DNA of 64,000 nt from Thermomonas fusca DSM 15424 (GCF_000423885.1 NZ_AUIV01000021.1:1-64000), one strand, 5' to 3'. Counted from the first letter of the stretch, positions 43,436 through 53,131 are shown. The notes: generated by a model from the letters alone, not told the origin. Numbers and translations are program-made.

Positions 43436-45823
43436 ATGACTACCGACTCCACAATCCAGCTGGGCATCACCGGGATGACCTGCGCCAGCTGCGCGGGCCG
43501 GGTGGAGAAGGCGCTGCGCAAGCTGGACGGGGTGGAAGAGGCGTCGGTGAACCTGGCCACCGAGGTGGCCTCGGTGAGCGCACCAGGCCTGCCGCTGGCG
43601 CAGCTGGTGCAGGCGGTGGAGCGCGCCGGCTACGGCGTGGCCGCCGATGAGACGCACCTGGCCATCGAGGGCATGACCTGCGCGTCCTGCGTGGGGCGGG
43701 TGGAAAAGGCATTGGGCAAGGTGCCGGGCGTGCTGTCCGCCAGCGTGAACCTGGCCACCGAAACCGCGCAGGTGCGGCATCTGGCCAGCACGCCGGTGTC
43801 GGCGCTGCAGGCAGCGGTGGTGAATGCCGGCTACCGGGTGCGCGAGGAGGCGACGCAGGGGGCGCCGGCTGCCGGCATGTCGAAGGAGTTGCGGCATGTG
43901 CTGCTGGCCGGGGCGCTATCGCTGCCGCTGGTATTGCCGATGCTGCTGATGCCGCTGGGGGTGCACTGGCAGTTGCCGGGCTGGGTGCAGTGGCTGCTGG
44001 CCACGCCGGTGCAGTTCTGGCTGGGCGCGCGCTTCTACCGCGCCGGGTTCGCCGCGCTGCGGGCGCGCAGCGGCAACATGGACCAGCTGGTGGCGCTGGG
44101 TACCAGCGCGGCCTACGGCCTAAGCCTGTTCCAGCTGCTGGCGGCCGGGTCGCAGCACCACGCGCCGGCGCTGTATTTCGAATCCTCGGCCGTGGTCATC
44201 ACCCTGATCCTGCTGGGCAAGTGGCTGGAGGAGCGCGCCAAGCGCCAGGCCAGCGACGCCATCCGCGCCCTGCAGGCGCTGCGGCCGGCCACCGCGCGGG
44301 TGCTGCGCGATGGCGCGGAGGTGGAACTGGCGCTGGCCGAGGTGGCGGTGGACGACGTGGTGGTGATCCGCCCCGGCGAGCGCGTGCCGGTGGACGGCGT
44401 GGTGATGGAAGGTCGCAGCCACGGCGATGAATCCCTGCTCACCGGCGAGTCGCTGCCGGTGCCGAAGGCGCCCGGCGATGCCGTCACCGGCGGCGCGGTG
44501 AACGGCGAGGGCCGGCTGCTGGTGCGCACCACCGCGGTGGGTACCGAATCGGTGCTGGCGCGGATCGTGCGGCTGGTGGAGGACGCACAGGCGAAGAAGG
44601 CGCCGATCCAGCGCATCGTGGACCGGGTCAGCGCGGTATTCGTGCCGGTGGTCATCGCCATCGCGCTGGTCACCCTGCTGGGCTGGGGCATTGCCAAGGG
44701 CGACTGGGCGCAGGCGCTGCTCAATGCGGTGGCGGTGCTGGTGATCGCCTGCCCGTGCGCGCTGGGACTGGCGACGCCGGCCGCGGTGATGGCCGGCACG
44801 GGCGTGGCCGCACGCGCCGGCATTTTGGTGAAGGACGTGGAAGCGCTGGAAACCACCCGCCAGCTGCGCAGCGTGGCCTTCGACAAGACCGGCACGCTGA
44901 CCATGGGCAAGCCCGCGCTGATGCAGCTGCACGCGCTGGACGGTGAGGAGGCGGCGCTGCTGGCGCTGGCCGCGGGCCTGCAGCAGGGCAGCGAACACCC
45001 GCTGGCGAAGGCGGTGCTCGCCGCCGCCAGCGAGCGCGGCATCGCGACGGCCGAGGTCACCGACATTGCGGCGGTCACCGGCCGCGGCGTCGAAGGCCGG
45101 GCGGGGCGGTCCCGCGTGGTGCTGGGGCATGCCCGCTGGATGGGCGAATTGGGCATCGACCTGTCGCCCGCACAGGCGCAGGCGGATGCGGCATCGAACG
45201 CCGGGCAGACGCAGTCGTGGCTGGCCCGGGAAACCGGCGGCGAATGGCGCCTGCTGGGCCTGCTGGCCTTCGGCGACGCGCTGCGCCCGCAGTCGGCGGA
45301 GGCCATCGACGCGCTGCACGCGATGGGCATCCGCCCGCTGATGCTGTCCGGCGACAACCGCGCCGCCGCCCGCGCGGTGGGTGCCCAGTTGGGGCTGGCC
45401 GACGACGAGGTGCGCGCGGAGCTGCTGCCGGCCGACAAGGTGGAGGCCATCCGACAGCTGGCGGAACAGGGCCCGGTGGGCATGGTGGGCGATGGCCTCA
45501 ACGACGCACCGGCGCTGGCCGCGGCGACGGTAGGGTTCGCGATGGGCAGCGGCACCGACGTGGCGATGCATGCCGCCGGCATCACCCTGATGCGGCCGGA
45601 CCCGCGGCTGGTGGCCGACGCCATCGACATCTCCCGCCGCAGCGTGCGCAAGATCCACCAGAACCTGTTCTGGGCCTTCATCTACAACGTCATCGGTATT
45701 CCGCTGGCGGCGCTGGGCCTGCTGGACCCGATGATCGCCGGCGCGGCGATGGCGCTGTCCAGCGTCAGCGTGGTGACCAATGCATTGCTGCTGCGGCGCT
45801 GGTCGCCGCGGGCGCGCGACTGA
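43436..45823 (+). CDS. copA: Cu(I)-translocating P1B-type ATPase CopA
   Basis: This 795-residue inner-membrane ATPase exports cytoplasmic Cu(I) to the periplasm. It has two N-terminal HMA domains (CASC at 16-19 and 82-85), eight spans, the metal-site CPC in VIACPCALGLATPAA (about 438-440), the phosphorylation motif DKTGT (about 481-485), the SEHPLAKA nucleotide motif and GDGLNDAPAL (about 684). The ATG at 43436 is chosen because the first HMA follows at once. It is followed after 17 nt by cueR. Confidence 0.96.
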   Translation: MTTDSTIQLGITGMTCASCAGRVEKALRKLDGVEEASVNLATEVASVSAPGLPLAQLVQAVERAGYGVAADETHLAIEGMTCASCVGRVEKALGKVPGVLSASVNLATETAQVRHLASTPVSALQAAVVNAGYRVREEATQGAPAAGMSKELRHVLLAGALSLPLVLPMLLMPLGVHWQLPGWVQWLLATPVQFWLGARFYRAGFAALRARSGNMDQLVALGTSAAYGLSLFQLLAAGSQHHAPALYFESSAVVITLILLGKWLEERAKRQASDAIRALQALRPATARVLRDGAEVELALAEVAVDDVVVIRPGERVPVDGVVMEGRSHGDESLLTGESLPVPKAPGDAVTGGAVNGEGRLLVRTTAVGTESVLARIVRLVEDAQAKKAPIQRIVDRVSAVFVPVVIAIALVTLLGWGIAKGDWAQALLNAVAVLVIACPCALGLATPAAVMAGTGVAARAGILVKDVEALETTRQLRSVAFDKTGTLTMGKPALMQLHALDGEEAALLALAAGLQQGSEHPLAKAVLAAASERGIATAEVTDIAAVTGRGVEGRAGRSRVVLGHARWMGELGIDLSPAQAQADAASNAGQTQSWLARETGGEWRLLGLLAFGDALRPQSAEAIDALHAMGIRPLMLSGDNRAAARAVGAQLGLADDEVRAELLPADKVEAIRQLAEQGPVGMVGDGLNDAPALAAATVGFAMGSGTDVAMHAAGITLMRPDPRLVADAIDISRRSVRKIHQNLFWAFIYNVIGIPLAALGLLDPMIAGAAMALSSVSVVTNALLLRRWSPRARD

Positions 45824-45840
45824 TCCCCAAGGAGCACGAC

Positions 45841-46281
45841 ATGGCCTCCAAACCCGTTCGCCCCGAGCTGGCCGATGCGCTGGAGGCGGGCCTGCACAAC
45901 ATCGGCCAGGCTGCGGCGCAAACCGGCGTGTCGGCCAAGATGATCCGCCACTACGAAAGCATCGGGCTGATCGCGCCGGCGGCGCGCACCTTCGCCAACT
46001 ATCGCCTGTACAACCAGGCCGACCTGCACCGGCTGCGCTTCATCAAGCGCGCGCGCTCGCTGGGGTTTGCGGTCAAGCAGATCGAGGCGCTGCTGGCGCT
46101 GTGGGACGATCCCCGCCGCGCCAGCGCCGAGGTCAAGCAGCTGGCGCGCACGCACGCCGCCGAGCTGGGCGAGAAGATCCGTGAACTGCAGGCCATGCAG
46201 CGCACCCTGGAAACGCTGGCGCGGCGCTGCCACGGCGACGACCGGCCGACCTGTCCGATCCTGGACGACCTGGCGTCCTGA
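45841..46281 (+). CDS. cueR: CueR, Cu(I)-responsive MerR-family activator
   Basis: The 146-residue protein has the MerR helix-turn-helix (IGQAAAQTGVSAKMIRHYES), the dimerisation helix and a C-terminal Cu(I) loop with Cys130 and Cys138 (CHGDDRPTC), spaced as in E. coli CueR (Cys112/Cys120). The N-terminus carries an extra 17 residues before the HTH. An AAGGAG box lies 9 nt before the ATG. It likely activates the three TTGACC-N19 promoters in this window. Confidence 0.95.
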   Translation: MASKPVRPELADALEAGLHNIGQAAAQTGVSAKMIRHYESIGLIAPAARTFANYRLYNQADLHRLRFIKRARSLGFAVKQIEALLALWDDPRRASAEVKQLARTHAAELGEKIRELQAMQRTLETLARRCHGDDRPTCPILDDLAS

Positions 46282-46436
46282 CCGGTTGCGTTGACGCGGC
46301 GACGCGGCCTGCCGTAGGCAAGCGGGAAGTCCGTCGCCGGGATGCGGCATTCACCGACCCGTGCGCGCGCCCTTCGGCGATTGGCCGGGCAACGCGGTTG
46401 CAAGAGGCTGCCCGCATCGCCCCGTGGAGCCACGCC

Positions 46437-46835
46437 ATGCGCCTGCTGCTGCTGATCGGCCTGCTGTGTGTCCTGCTGCCGCACGCGCAGGCGGAGAGCC
46501 TGTACCGCTGCGTCGGCCGCGACGGCGCGGTGAGCTACCAGTCGCAACCCTGCGCGGCACGGCAGCGGCTGGACCGGGTGGTGGAATACCAGCCGGAGCC
46601 GGTGACGGTACGCTCCGGGCCTGCGCCCGCGGTATCGCGCCGGCAGCCGCGTCGCTACTCGAACGGCAGCGGCGGGAATCGCATCGTGCGCGCGAGCAGC
46701 GCCACCGCCAGCCAGCGTTGCCGCATCGGCAAAGCCAAGCGCGAAGCCTCGCTGCAGCGCCTCGGCCTGAAGCGCAGCTATGACCAGCTCAGCGCACTGG
46801 ATACACAGGTGCGCGCGGTTTGCGGGGGTTACTGA
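46437..46835 (+). CDS. exported DUF4124-type small protein
   Basis: The 132-residue product has a signal peptide (cleaved after AQA at about 19) and then the DUF4124 start ESLYRCVGRDGAVSYQSQPC, with a paired Cys. A basic, Arg/Ser-rich linker and a C-terminal helical part with two further Cys residues follow. DUF4124 proteins are common periplasmic proteins without assigned function. It lies in the same direction as cueR but 155 nt away. Confidence 0.75.
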   Translation: MRLLLLIGLLCVLLPHAQAESLYRCVGRDGAVSYQSQPCAARQRLDRVVEYQPEPVTVRSGPAPAVSRRQPRRYSNGSGGNRIVRASSATASQRCRIGKAKREASLQRLGLKRSYDQLSALDTQVRAVCGGY

Positions 46836-46859
46836 TCTGGCGTGGAATGCCTGCCGCCG

Positions 46860-47417
46860 TCAGCGGTTGTCCGCGAAGGTGGTGGCGGAATGCGGCACCG
46901 TGCGCCATTTCGACAGGTCATAGCCCAGTCCGCGCAGGCGCTGGCGCGCGCGTTCCAGCTCCGCGTCCGCCACGTCGGGCGAGCGGGCGAACACCCACGC
47001 ATAGTCGCGGGCATCGCGGGCCACCACCATCAGGCTGTAGTCGTCGCGCAGCCAGGCCACCACGTACTGCGCCTTCATCGGCCCGAACACGCGCACGTCC
47101 CAGACCGCGTTGCCGGTGCCGGGGCGCACCCGTGCCGGCGCCTCGATGTGCTTGCGCGGACCGTCGGCGCCGCCATGGTTGAAAGTCAGGGTGGTACGGA
47201 TGCTGCCGTCGCGGCGCAGCGTGTAGGTTTCCACCGCATTCCACGCATCGCGCTCAAAGCGGGTGGGGATCCCGCCCACCAGGTACCAGGTACCCATGAA
47301 GCGGGCGAGATTCACGTGGGGAACCGGGCGGATGGCGGGCAGGTTGGCCACCACGCTGCCGATGAACAGCAGCGCGGCCGATAACCACCACTGTCGTGCA
47401 GGCAGTCGCAGGCGCAT
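46860..47417 (-). CDS. lipocalin-family protein (Blc-like), last gene of the stress lipid operon
   Basis: The 185-residue product has an N-terminal hydrophobic signal/anchor (about 10-26) without a lipobox. The bacterial lipocalin motifs follow: FMGTWYLVGGIPTRFER, AQYVVAWLRDDYSLMVVARD and YAWVFARSPDV. Blc-type lipocalins bind lysophospholipids and fatty acids in the envelope. GGAG lies 9 nt before the ATG. It follows the methyltransferase by 13 nt and is paralogous to the lipoprotein lipocalin at 57292-57867. Confidence 0.88.
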   Translation of the reverse strand: MRLRLPARQWWLSAALLFIGSVVANLPAIRPVPHVNLARFMGTWYLVGGIPTRFERDAWNAVETYTLRRDGSIRTTLTFNHGGADGPRKHIEAPARVRPGTGNAVWDVRVFGPMKAQYVVAWLRDDYSLMVVARDARDYAWVFARSPDVADAELERARQRLRGLGYDLSKWRTVPHSATTFADNR

Positions 47418-47430
47418 GGTGGTACTCCGG

Positions 47431-48510
47431 TCAGGGACGCTCAAACAGGTAGTGCGACACCATCCACTCCTGGCCGTCGGCGTAGCCGAACAGCTCGGCG
47501 CAGGCCATCCAGAACATGCGCCAGCGCTGGAACCACAGGCCGGCGGCGTCGCCGTAGGCCTCGCGCAGGATCGCCATCACCAGGTCGCGGTGCGCGTCCT
47601 GCTGTTGCAGCCAGTGGTTGGCGGTCTTCTCGTAGTGGCTGCCCTCCAGCAGCCACTGCTGGCGGATCGCCAGCGCGCCCTGGAAATGCAGCAGGGTGTC
47701 GGCCGCCGGCATCAGGCCGCCGGTGAAGAAATGCCGGCCCATCCAGTTGTCCTCGCCCTGCGTTTCGAACGGATACAGCAGGGTGCGATGGACGAAGATG
47801 TGCACGAACAGCCGCCCGCCCGGGCGCAGCCAGCTGCCGATGCGGCCCAGCAGGCTGTCGTAGTTGCGCATGTGCTCGAACATCTCCACCGAGACGCAGC
47901 GGTCGAAGCCGGCGGCGGGCAGGGCGAGGGTGTTCACGTCGCGGGTCAGCACCTGCACGTTGGAAAGGCCCAACTCGCGGCAGCGCGCTTCGATGAAGCC
48001 GCGCTGGCCGTTGGAGTTGGACACCGCGGTGATGCGGGCGTTCGGGTAGCGCTGCGCCATCCACAGGGTCAGCGAGCCCCAGCCGCAGCCCAGCTCCAGG
48101 ATGTCCTGGCCGTCGGCCAGCCCGGCGCGTTCGCAGTACAGCGCCAGCATCGCCTCCTCGGCCTGGGCCAGGGTTTCGTCGCCACGCGGGTAGTAGCAAC
48201 TGGAGTACTTCAGGCGCGGGCCCAGGCAATGGGTGAAGAATGCCGGGGGCAGCTCGTAGTGCTGTGCGTTGGCAGCCTCGGTTTCGATGGCTAGCGGGCT
48301 GTGGCGCAGCAGCTCCAGCAGTGCCTGCCGGCGCGCAGACTGGCCTTCGACGCCGCTAGCGCGCTCCTCCTCAAGGCGCAGCGCGCACAGCCGGCGGATG
48401 CCGGCGCGGATGGCGGCGTCGGGCAGCAGGCCGCGCTCCGCCAGCCCCAGCAGGCCGGGTGCGGGGACGTCTCGTGACAATTGGTTGGCGTCCAGGGTGG
48501 CGGTGGTCAT
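47431..48510 (-). CDS. SAM-dependent fatty-acid methyltransferase (CFA synthase-like)
   Basis: The 359-residue protein has the class I methyltransferase SAM site DILELGCGWGSLTLWMAQRY at about 137-156 and the CFA-like motifs HYELPPAFF, LKYSSCYYP and VSVEMFEHMRNY. It is shorter and more divergent than the true CFA synthase encoded upstream. In the Rhodobacter sphaeroides RpoE regulon, methyltransferases of this class take part in making methylated/furan fatty acids; a similar role is inferred here. Confidence 0.88.
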   Translation of the reverse strand: MTTATLDANQLSRDVPAPGLLGLAERGLLPDAAIRAGIRRLCALRLEEERASGVEGQSARRQALLELLRHSPLAIETEAANAQHYELPPAFFTHCLGPRLKYSSCYYPRGDETLAQAEEAMLALYCERAGLADGQDILELGCGWGSLTLWMAQRYPNARITAVSNSNGQRGFIEARCRELGLSNVQVLTRDVNTLALPAAGFDRCVSVEMFEHMRNYDSLLGRIGSWLRPGGRLFVHIFVHRTLLYPFETQGEDNWMGRHFFTGGLMPAADTLLHFQGALAIRQQWLLEGSHYEKTANHWLQQQDAHRDLVMAILREAYGDAAGLWFQRWRMFWMACAELFGYADGQEWMVSHYLFERP

Positions 48511-48532
48511 GCGCGCGCTCCTTGTTGCAAGG

Positions 48533-49306
48533 TCAGGATTTCGGGAACCACGGGAACAGCATCGGCGTGCTGCGCTGGTAGGCGCGGTAGTCGTCGCCGC
48601 GGCTGCGCAGCGCCTGCTGTTCGGTAAAGGGGATGCCGCTGATGTAGCGCAGGAACAGGTACATCACCACCGGCCCCAGCAAACCGAGCCACGCCATCGG
48701 CGCGCCGATCGCGGCCACCGCGTAGGCGCACCAGTGCAGCCATTCGAAGAAGTAGTTGGGATGGCGCGAATAGCGCCACAAGCCGCTGCGGCAGGTCTTG
48801 CCACGGTTGGCGGGATTGGCACGGAAGCGCGCCAGCTGCGCATCCGCCAGCGACTCACCGGCCACCGATACGGCCCAGATGGCGATGGCGACGGCCAGCT
48901 GCCAAGCCGCCAGGTTCCGATTCGAGGCGACCACCGCCAGTGGCAGCGAGAACAGCACCACCAGCAGCGCCTGGAACTGGAAGAAGCCGAAAAATTTCGC
49001 CTGGCTGCCCTGCCAGTGTTCGCGCAGGGCGCGGTAGCGGCCATCCTCGGCTTCGCTGCGCACGCGGGCCCACAGGTGAAGTGCCAGACGCAACGCCCAG
49101 GCGGTGGCCAGTACGCCGACCAGCAGGCGCGCGTTGGACGTACCGTTGCCGGTGAACGCCAACAGCAGTGCCGCACCGGCAAGCCCGGCGGACCACAGCA
49201 CGTCGACGATGCCGGCGTTGTCGCGCCGGCGCTGCCACTGCCAGCCCAGCACCATCAGCACTGCGGCCAGCAGCCAGATCCACGACAGTTGCTGCGGCAG
49301 GTTCAT
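48533..49306 (-). CDS. DUF1295-family membrane protein (steroid-reductase/ICMT-like)
   Basis: The 257-residue protein has six to seven spans and the C-terminal signature GLWRYSRHPNYFFEWLHWCAY with RSGL and HPNYF, the NADPH/lipid-site motif of DUF1295 and 5-alpha-reductase-like enzymes. It probably reduces or modifies an acyl or isoprenoid lipid. The ATG overlaps the DUF2878 stop (ATGA). Confidence 0.88.
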   Translation of the reverse strand: MNLPQQLSWIWLLAAVLMVLGWQWQRRRDNAGIVDVLWSAGLAGAALLLAFTGNGTSNARLLVGVLATAWALRLALHLWARVRSEAEDGRYRALREHWQGSQAKFFGFFQFQALLVVLFSLPLAVVASNRNLAAWQLAVAIAIWAVSVAGESLADAQLARFRANPANRGKTCRSGLWRYSRHPNYFFEWLHWCAYAVAAIGAPMAWLGLLGPVVMYLFLRYISGIPFTEQQALRSRGDDYRAYQRSTPMLFPWFPKS

Positions 49307-49836
49307 GCCACGCCTCCCTGCAGGTTCGCCTGCAGGCCGCGCCGGGCCAGCCAGGCCAGCAGCGGCATCGCCATCGCCCAACCGGCCGCCAATGCCAGCA
49401 GACTGTGCCACTGCGGGCTGGCGAACTGCACCACGTCCCAGCCCTGGGCGGCGCCGAGGTAGGCCAGCGGGCCGCCGATCGCACCCAGCACCGCGGCCAG
49501 CCACAGGCGCCGGTGCAGATAGCCCAAGAGCGGCACGAGGGTCAGTGCGAACGCCCACCACAGCGCCAGGATCCAGGCCGGCGAACCGGCCCACGGCCAC
49601 GCTGCTGCGTAGTCCAGCAACCCACTGCGGACCCACAGGTTTTCCAGCACCAGGCCGATCGCCAGCGCCGCCACCAGCAGCCGCGTCTCCAGCACCCGCT
49701 GCGGCGACACGGACAGCCGCCACAGCGCGAACAGCGCGGCGGCCGCCACACCCGGCCACCACAGCCCGTGCCCGGCGCCGATCACCGCCGCAAACCAGGT
49801 GGCCTGGTAGCCCGCCAATGTCAGCCAGAACGTCAT
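49303..49836 (-). CDS. DUF2878-family membrane protein
   Basis: The 177-residue protein has five to six hydrophobic helices, including GYQATWFAAVIGAGHGLWWP at the start, matching DUF2878. The function is unknown, but the gene is a regular member of light- and singlet-oxygen-related lipid operons with cfa, DUF1365 and DUF1295. It overlaps the flanking genes by ATGA on both sides. Confidence 0.85.
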   Translation of the reverse strand: MTFWLTLAGYQATWFAAVIGAGHGLWWPGVAAAALFALWRLSVSPQRVLETRLLVAALAIGLVLENLWVRSGLLDYAAAWPWAGSPAWILALWWAFALTLVPLLGYLHRRLWLAAVLGAIGGPLAYLGAAQGWDVVQFASPQWHSLLALAAGWAMAMPLLAWLARRGLQANLQGGVA

Positions 49837-51101
49837 GCGTCCCCCTCCAGCCGACTCGCCGCAGCGGCCGGTCGCCAGCCAGGCTTGGCCATCAACAAAT
49901 GCGACACGCCGATGGAACGCTCGCGGAACCCGCCTTCGCAGTAGGCCAGGTAGAACTCCCACAGGCGGATGAAGCGATCATCGAAGCCCTGCGCCCGCAC
50001 CGCAGCCAGCTGGCCCAGGAAGCGCTCGCGCCAGGCATGCAGGGTGCGCGCATAGGACAGGCCGAAATCCTCCAGCGCCACCAGTGCGAGGTCGCTGCTG
50101 CGGGTCTTCGACGCCAGCATCGCGCTGACCGAGGGAATGAAGCAGCCGGGGAACACGTGGCGCTTGATGAAGTCCACCGACTGCAGCGCCTGCTCGTAGC
50201 GGTGGTCCTCAATGGTGATCGCCTGCACCAGCGCCAGCCCGTCCGGCGTCAGCAGCCGGCCGATCTGCGCGAAGTAACTGTCCTGGAAGTCCGCGCCCAC
50301 CGCCTCGATCATTTCGATCGACACCAGCTTCTCGTACTGGCCATCAAGATCGCGATAGTCGGACTGCAGCAGGGTGACGCGCTCGCCCAGTCCGGCCTGC
50401 TGGATCCGCGCCGCGGCAAGGTCGTGCTGTTCGCGCGAGATGGTGGTAGTGGTGACGCGGCAGCCGTAATGCTGCGCGGCGTGCACGGCGAAGCCACCCC
50501 AGCCGGTGCCGATTTCCAGCACATGGTCGGCCGGTCCCAACGCCAGCTTGCGGCAGATCAGGTCCAGCTTGCGGTTGGAGGCCGCTTCCAGCGTGTCGTC
50601 GTCACCCGCCCAGTACGCCGAGGAATACATCAGGTCCGCGGACAGGAACAGGCGGAAGAAGTCGTTGCCGAGGTCGTAGTGCGCGGCGATGTTGCGCCGG
50701 CTGCCGGCGCGGGTGTTGCGGCGCAGGGCGTGCAGTGCCTGCATCGCCAGCCCGCCCAGCCGGGCGCTGCCGGTTTCCATACCGTCCAGCAGGTCGCGGT
50801 TGCGCACCAGCAGCTGCACCAGCCCGACCAGATCACTGCAGCGCCACAGGCCGTCCATGTAGGCCTCACCGGCGCCCACGCTGCCGTTGCCGGCAAGCGC
50901 GCGATAGAAGCCCGGGTCCAGCACCTCGAGGGTCACGGCGGGGCCGTCGCCGGCGCGGCCGAATTCCACGCTGCCCAGCGCGTCGCGGACCTGCAGATGG
51001 CCGTGGCCGAACCCGGCCAGCCGCTGCAGCAGGCGCTGGCGCAGGAAGCGGTCGAAAGCGCCAAACGTGTTGGCAGGTGCGGTCTGGACGATGGCGTTCA
51101 A
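49833..51101 (-). CDS. cfa: cyclopropane-fatty-acyl-phospholipid synthase
   Basis: The enzyme transfers a methylene from SAM to cis double bonds of membrane phospholipids. The 422-residue product has the N-terminal lipid-binding domain and the catalytic domain with RRNIAAHYDLGNDFFRLFL, MYSSAYW, the SAM site VLEIGTGWGGFAVHAAQHYG and VSIEMIEAVG. The start is TTG at 51101: AGGAGG lies 6 nt before it, and the codon overlaps the preceding stop as TTGA, giving translational coupling. No in-frame ATG precedes it in a sensible position. Confidence 0.93.
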   Translation of the reverse strand: MNAIVQTAPANTFGAFDRFLRQRLLQRLAGFGHGHLQVRDALGSVEFGRAGDGPAVTLEVLDPGFYRALAGNGSVGAGEAYMDGLWRCSDLVGLVQLLVRNRDLLDGMETGSARLGGLAMQALHALRRNTRAGSRRNIAAHYDLGNDFFRLFLSADLMYSSAYWAGDDDTLEAASNRKLDLICRKLALGPADHVLEIGTGWGGFAVHAAQHYGCRVTTTTISREQHDLAAARIQQAGLGERVTLLQSDYRDLDGQYEKLVSIEMIEAVGADFQDSYFAQIGRLLTPDGLALVQAITIEDHRYEQALQSVDFIKRHVFPGCFIPSVSAMLASKTRSSDLALVALEDFGLSYARTLHAWRERFLGQLAAVRAQGFDDRFIRLWEFYLAYCEGGFRERSIGVSHLLMAKPGWRPAAAASRLEGDA

Positions 51102-51874
51102 GAACGGCCTCCTGAGATTCGGGGATGGTCGTGGATAGGGGTGCGCTTGAGCCAAAGGCGCAGCGCGTGCCAGTAGATGGCGCCGACGATCTGCGTGGTC
51201 ATCAGCGGATAGCGCCACAGCACGCGCGCCAGCGAGGCGGTATCGAGCGGGCGTCGCTGCAGCTGCAGGTGGGCGTCGAACTCGCGGCCTGTTTCGCCCA
51301 GCACCGCCATGTTCACGTGCAGCGCATCGGCCGGCACGGTGAAGCGCCAGTCGTAGCGGCGCTGCATGTCAAGGAACGGAGAGACGTGGAAGGTCTTGTC
51401 GAAGTCCCAGCGCAACATCCGCCCGCTGCCCCCGGCCGCGGCGACCGGCAGCACATAGGCATGCCGCTCCAGCCAGGGCGTGTTGGTGATCTCGGCGACG
51501 ATGCTGTGCAGGGTTTCGCCGTCGTCCTCGAAGCAGTAATAGAAGCTGACCGGGTTGAACACCATGCCGGCATAGCGCAGGTGGGTCAGCAGGCGTACCG
51601 GGCCTGCCGGGCGCTCGCCGATGGCCGCTTCGATGCGGTCCTTCACGGCTTCCTTGAGCGGGCGCTCCGGCGGGCCCAGGAAATCGGCGCGGCGGAATTC
51701 GGCGAAGTTGCGCCGCCCGGCCGACCACAGCCAGCGGCCGCGGAATACGGTGTCGATCTCGTCCAGGTCGAGGTAGAGCTGTGCCATGCGGTAGCGGAAC
51801 GCATGCGGCTGCGGCGCGCTGCGGCGATGCCGGACCACGCCTTCGTAGATGGCGCTGTGCAGCGGCGCGCTCAT
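51098..51874 (-). CDS. DUF1365-family protein
   Basis: The 258-residue soluble protein has the family pattern YEGVVRHRRSAPQPHAFRYR, VFNPVSFYYCFEDDG and NTPWLERHAYVLP. DUF1365 genes nearly always lie between an FAD amine-oxidase-like gene and cfa in RpoE/ChrR or LitR regulons, and have been tied to unusual fatty acids. The biochemical role is not known. The ATG at 51874 overlaps the upstream stop (ATGA). Confidence 0.9.
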   Translation of the reverse strand: MSAPLHSAIYEGVVRHRRSAPQPHAFRYRMAQLYLDLDEIDTVFRGRWLWSAGRRNFAEFRRADFLGPPERPLKEAVKDRIEAAIGERPAGPVRLLTHLRYAGMVFNPVSFYYCFEDDGETLHSIVAEITNTPWLERHAYVLPVAAAGGSGRMLRWDFDKTFHVSPFLDMQRRYDWRFTVPADALHVNMAVLGETGREFDAHLQLQRRPLDTASLARVLWRYPLMTTQIVGAIYWHALRLWLKRTPIHDHPRISGGRS

Positions 51875-53130
51875 GCCGCGGCGTCCGGCGGCCACGCCAC
51901 GCCCAGTGCGGTCGCCACATCCACCGCGCTGCGGATGCCGTCCTCGTGGAAGCCCCAGCCCCAGTACGCGCCGGCAAACCAGGTGTGGTTGTGGCCCTGG
52001 ATGCTGTGCTTGCGCTGCTGCGCCGCCACCGATGCCGCGTTGTAAACCGGGTGGTGATAGCGCAGACGGCGCAGCACCTTGTCGGGGTTAATCGCCTCGC
52101 TGCGGTTCAAGGTGACCACGAAGGGTTCGGGCGAGTGCAGCCCCTGCAGCAGATTCATGCAGTAGCTGACGGTGCAGGGCGCCTCGGGGTTGCCGGGCAT
52201 GAAGGCGTTCCACGCCGCCCACGCCTTGCGGTTGCGCGGCAGCAGGCTGGCATCGGTATGCAGCACCACATCGTTGCGCTGGTAGGCGATCGCGCCCAGC
52301 ACATCGCGCTCGTTGGCGCTGGCGTCCGCCAGCAGCGCCAGCGCCTGGTCGCTGTGGCAGGCCAACACGATGTCGTCGAAGCGCTCGCTGCCCATCGCGC
52401 TCTCCACCACCACGCCGTAGTCATCGCGGCGCACCGAACGTACGGGACAACGCAGACGTTCCTGCACCTGCCAGCGCGCACGCAGCGCATCGACATAGGT
52501 GGAAGAGCCACCGCGCACCACCCGCCACTCCGGGCGGCCGCTGACCTGCAGCATCTGGTGGTTGGCCATGAACTGCACCAGGTAGCGCGCCGGGAACTGC
52601 AAGATCTGCTCGGGCGGGGACGACCACAGCGCCGAGGCCATCGGCACCAGATGGTCGTCCCGGAATGCCGCGCCGTAACCGTTGTCGTCCAGCCAGTCGC
52701 CGATGCCTGGGCCGGGACCTTCACCCTGTAACAGTGACGGCGCCTGCCGGTAGAAGCGGAACAGGTCGCGCACCATGCCCAGGAAGCGCGGCGACAGCAG
52801 GTTGCGGCGCTGGCAGAACAGGGTGTCCAGCGTGGTCGCGTTGTATTCCACGCCGGTGCGCCCGCCGTGCACTGAAAAACTCATCGTGGTGGGCTGCGTT
52901 GCAACGCCGAGCGTGTCGAACAGCCGGGTCAGCAGCGGGTAGTGCGCGGGGTTGTGGACGATGAAGCCGGTATCCACCCGATACGGACGCCCGGCCTGCT
53001 CGACGGCGTGGGTGTGGGTGTGCCCGCCGAGATAGTCGTTGGCCTCGAACAGCACCACCTCGTGCGCCTGCGACAGCAGCCAGGCACTGGCCAGGCCGGC
53101 GATGCCGGAACCGACAACGGCGATCCGCAT
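51871..53130 (-). CDS. FAD-dependent amine-oxidase-like oxidoreductase
   Basis: The 419-residue flavoprotein begins with the dinucleotide-binding motif VVGSGIAGLASAWLLSQ (about 4-20) and the ADP-ribose Glu in VVLFEANDYLGGHTHT. It ends with the FAD-contact block TWFAGAYWGWGFHEDG. Homologues in the Rhodobacter RpoE regulon are needed for furan/methylated fatty acids (the UfaD/UfaO group; the exact orthology is not settled here). It follows the desaturase by one base. Confidence 0.9.
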   Translation of the reverse strand: MRIAVVGSGIAGLASAWLLSQAHEVVLFEANDYLGGHTHTHAVEQAGRPYRVDTGFIVHNPAHYPLLTRLFDTLGVATQPTTMSFSVHGGRTGVEYNATTLDTLFCQRRNLLSPRFLGMVRDLFRFYRQAPSLLQGEGPGPGIGDWLDDNGYGAAFRDDHLVPMASALWSSPPEQILQFPARYLVQFMANHQMLQVSGRPEWRVVRGGSSTYVDALRARWQVQERLRCPVRSVRRDDYGVVVESAMGSERFDDIVLACHSDQALALLADASANERDVLGAIAYQRNDVVLHTDASLLPRNRKAWAAWNAFMPGNPEAPCTVSYCMNLLQGLHSPEPFVVTLNRSEAINPDKVLRRLRYHHPVYNAASVAAQQRKHSIQGHNHTWFAGAYWGWGFHEDGIRSAVDVATALGVAWPPDAAA

Positions 53131-53131
53131 C

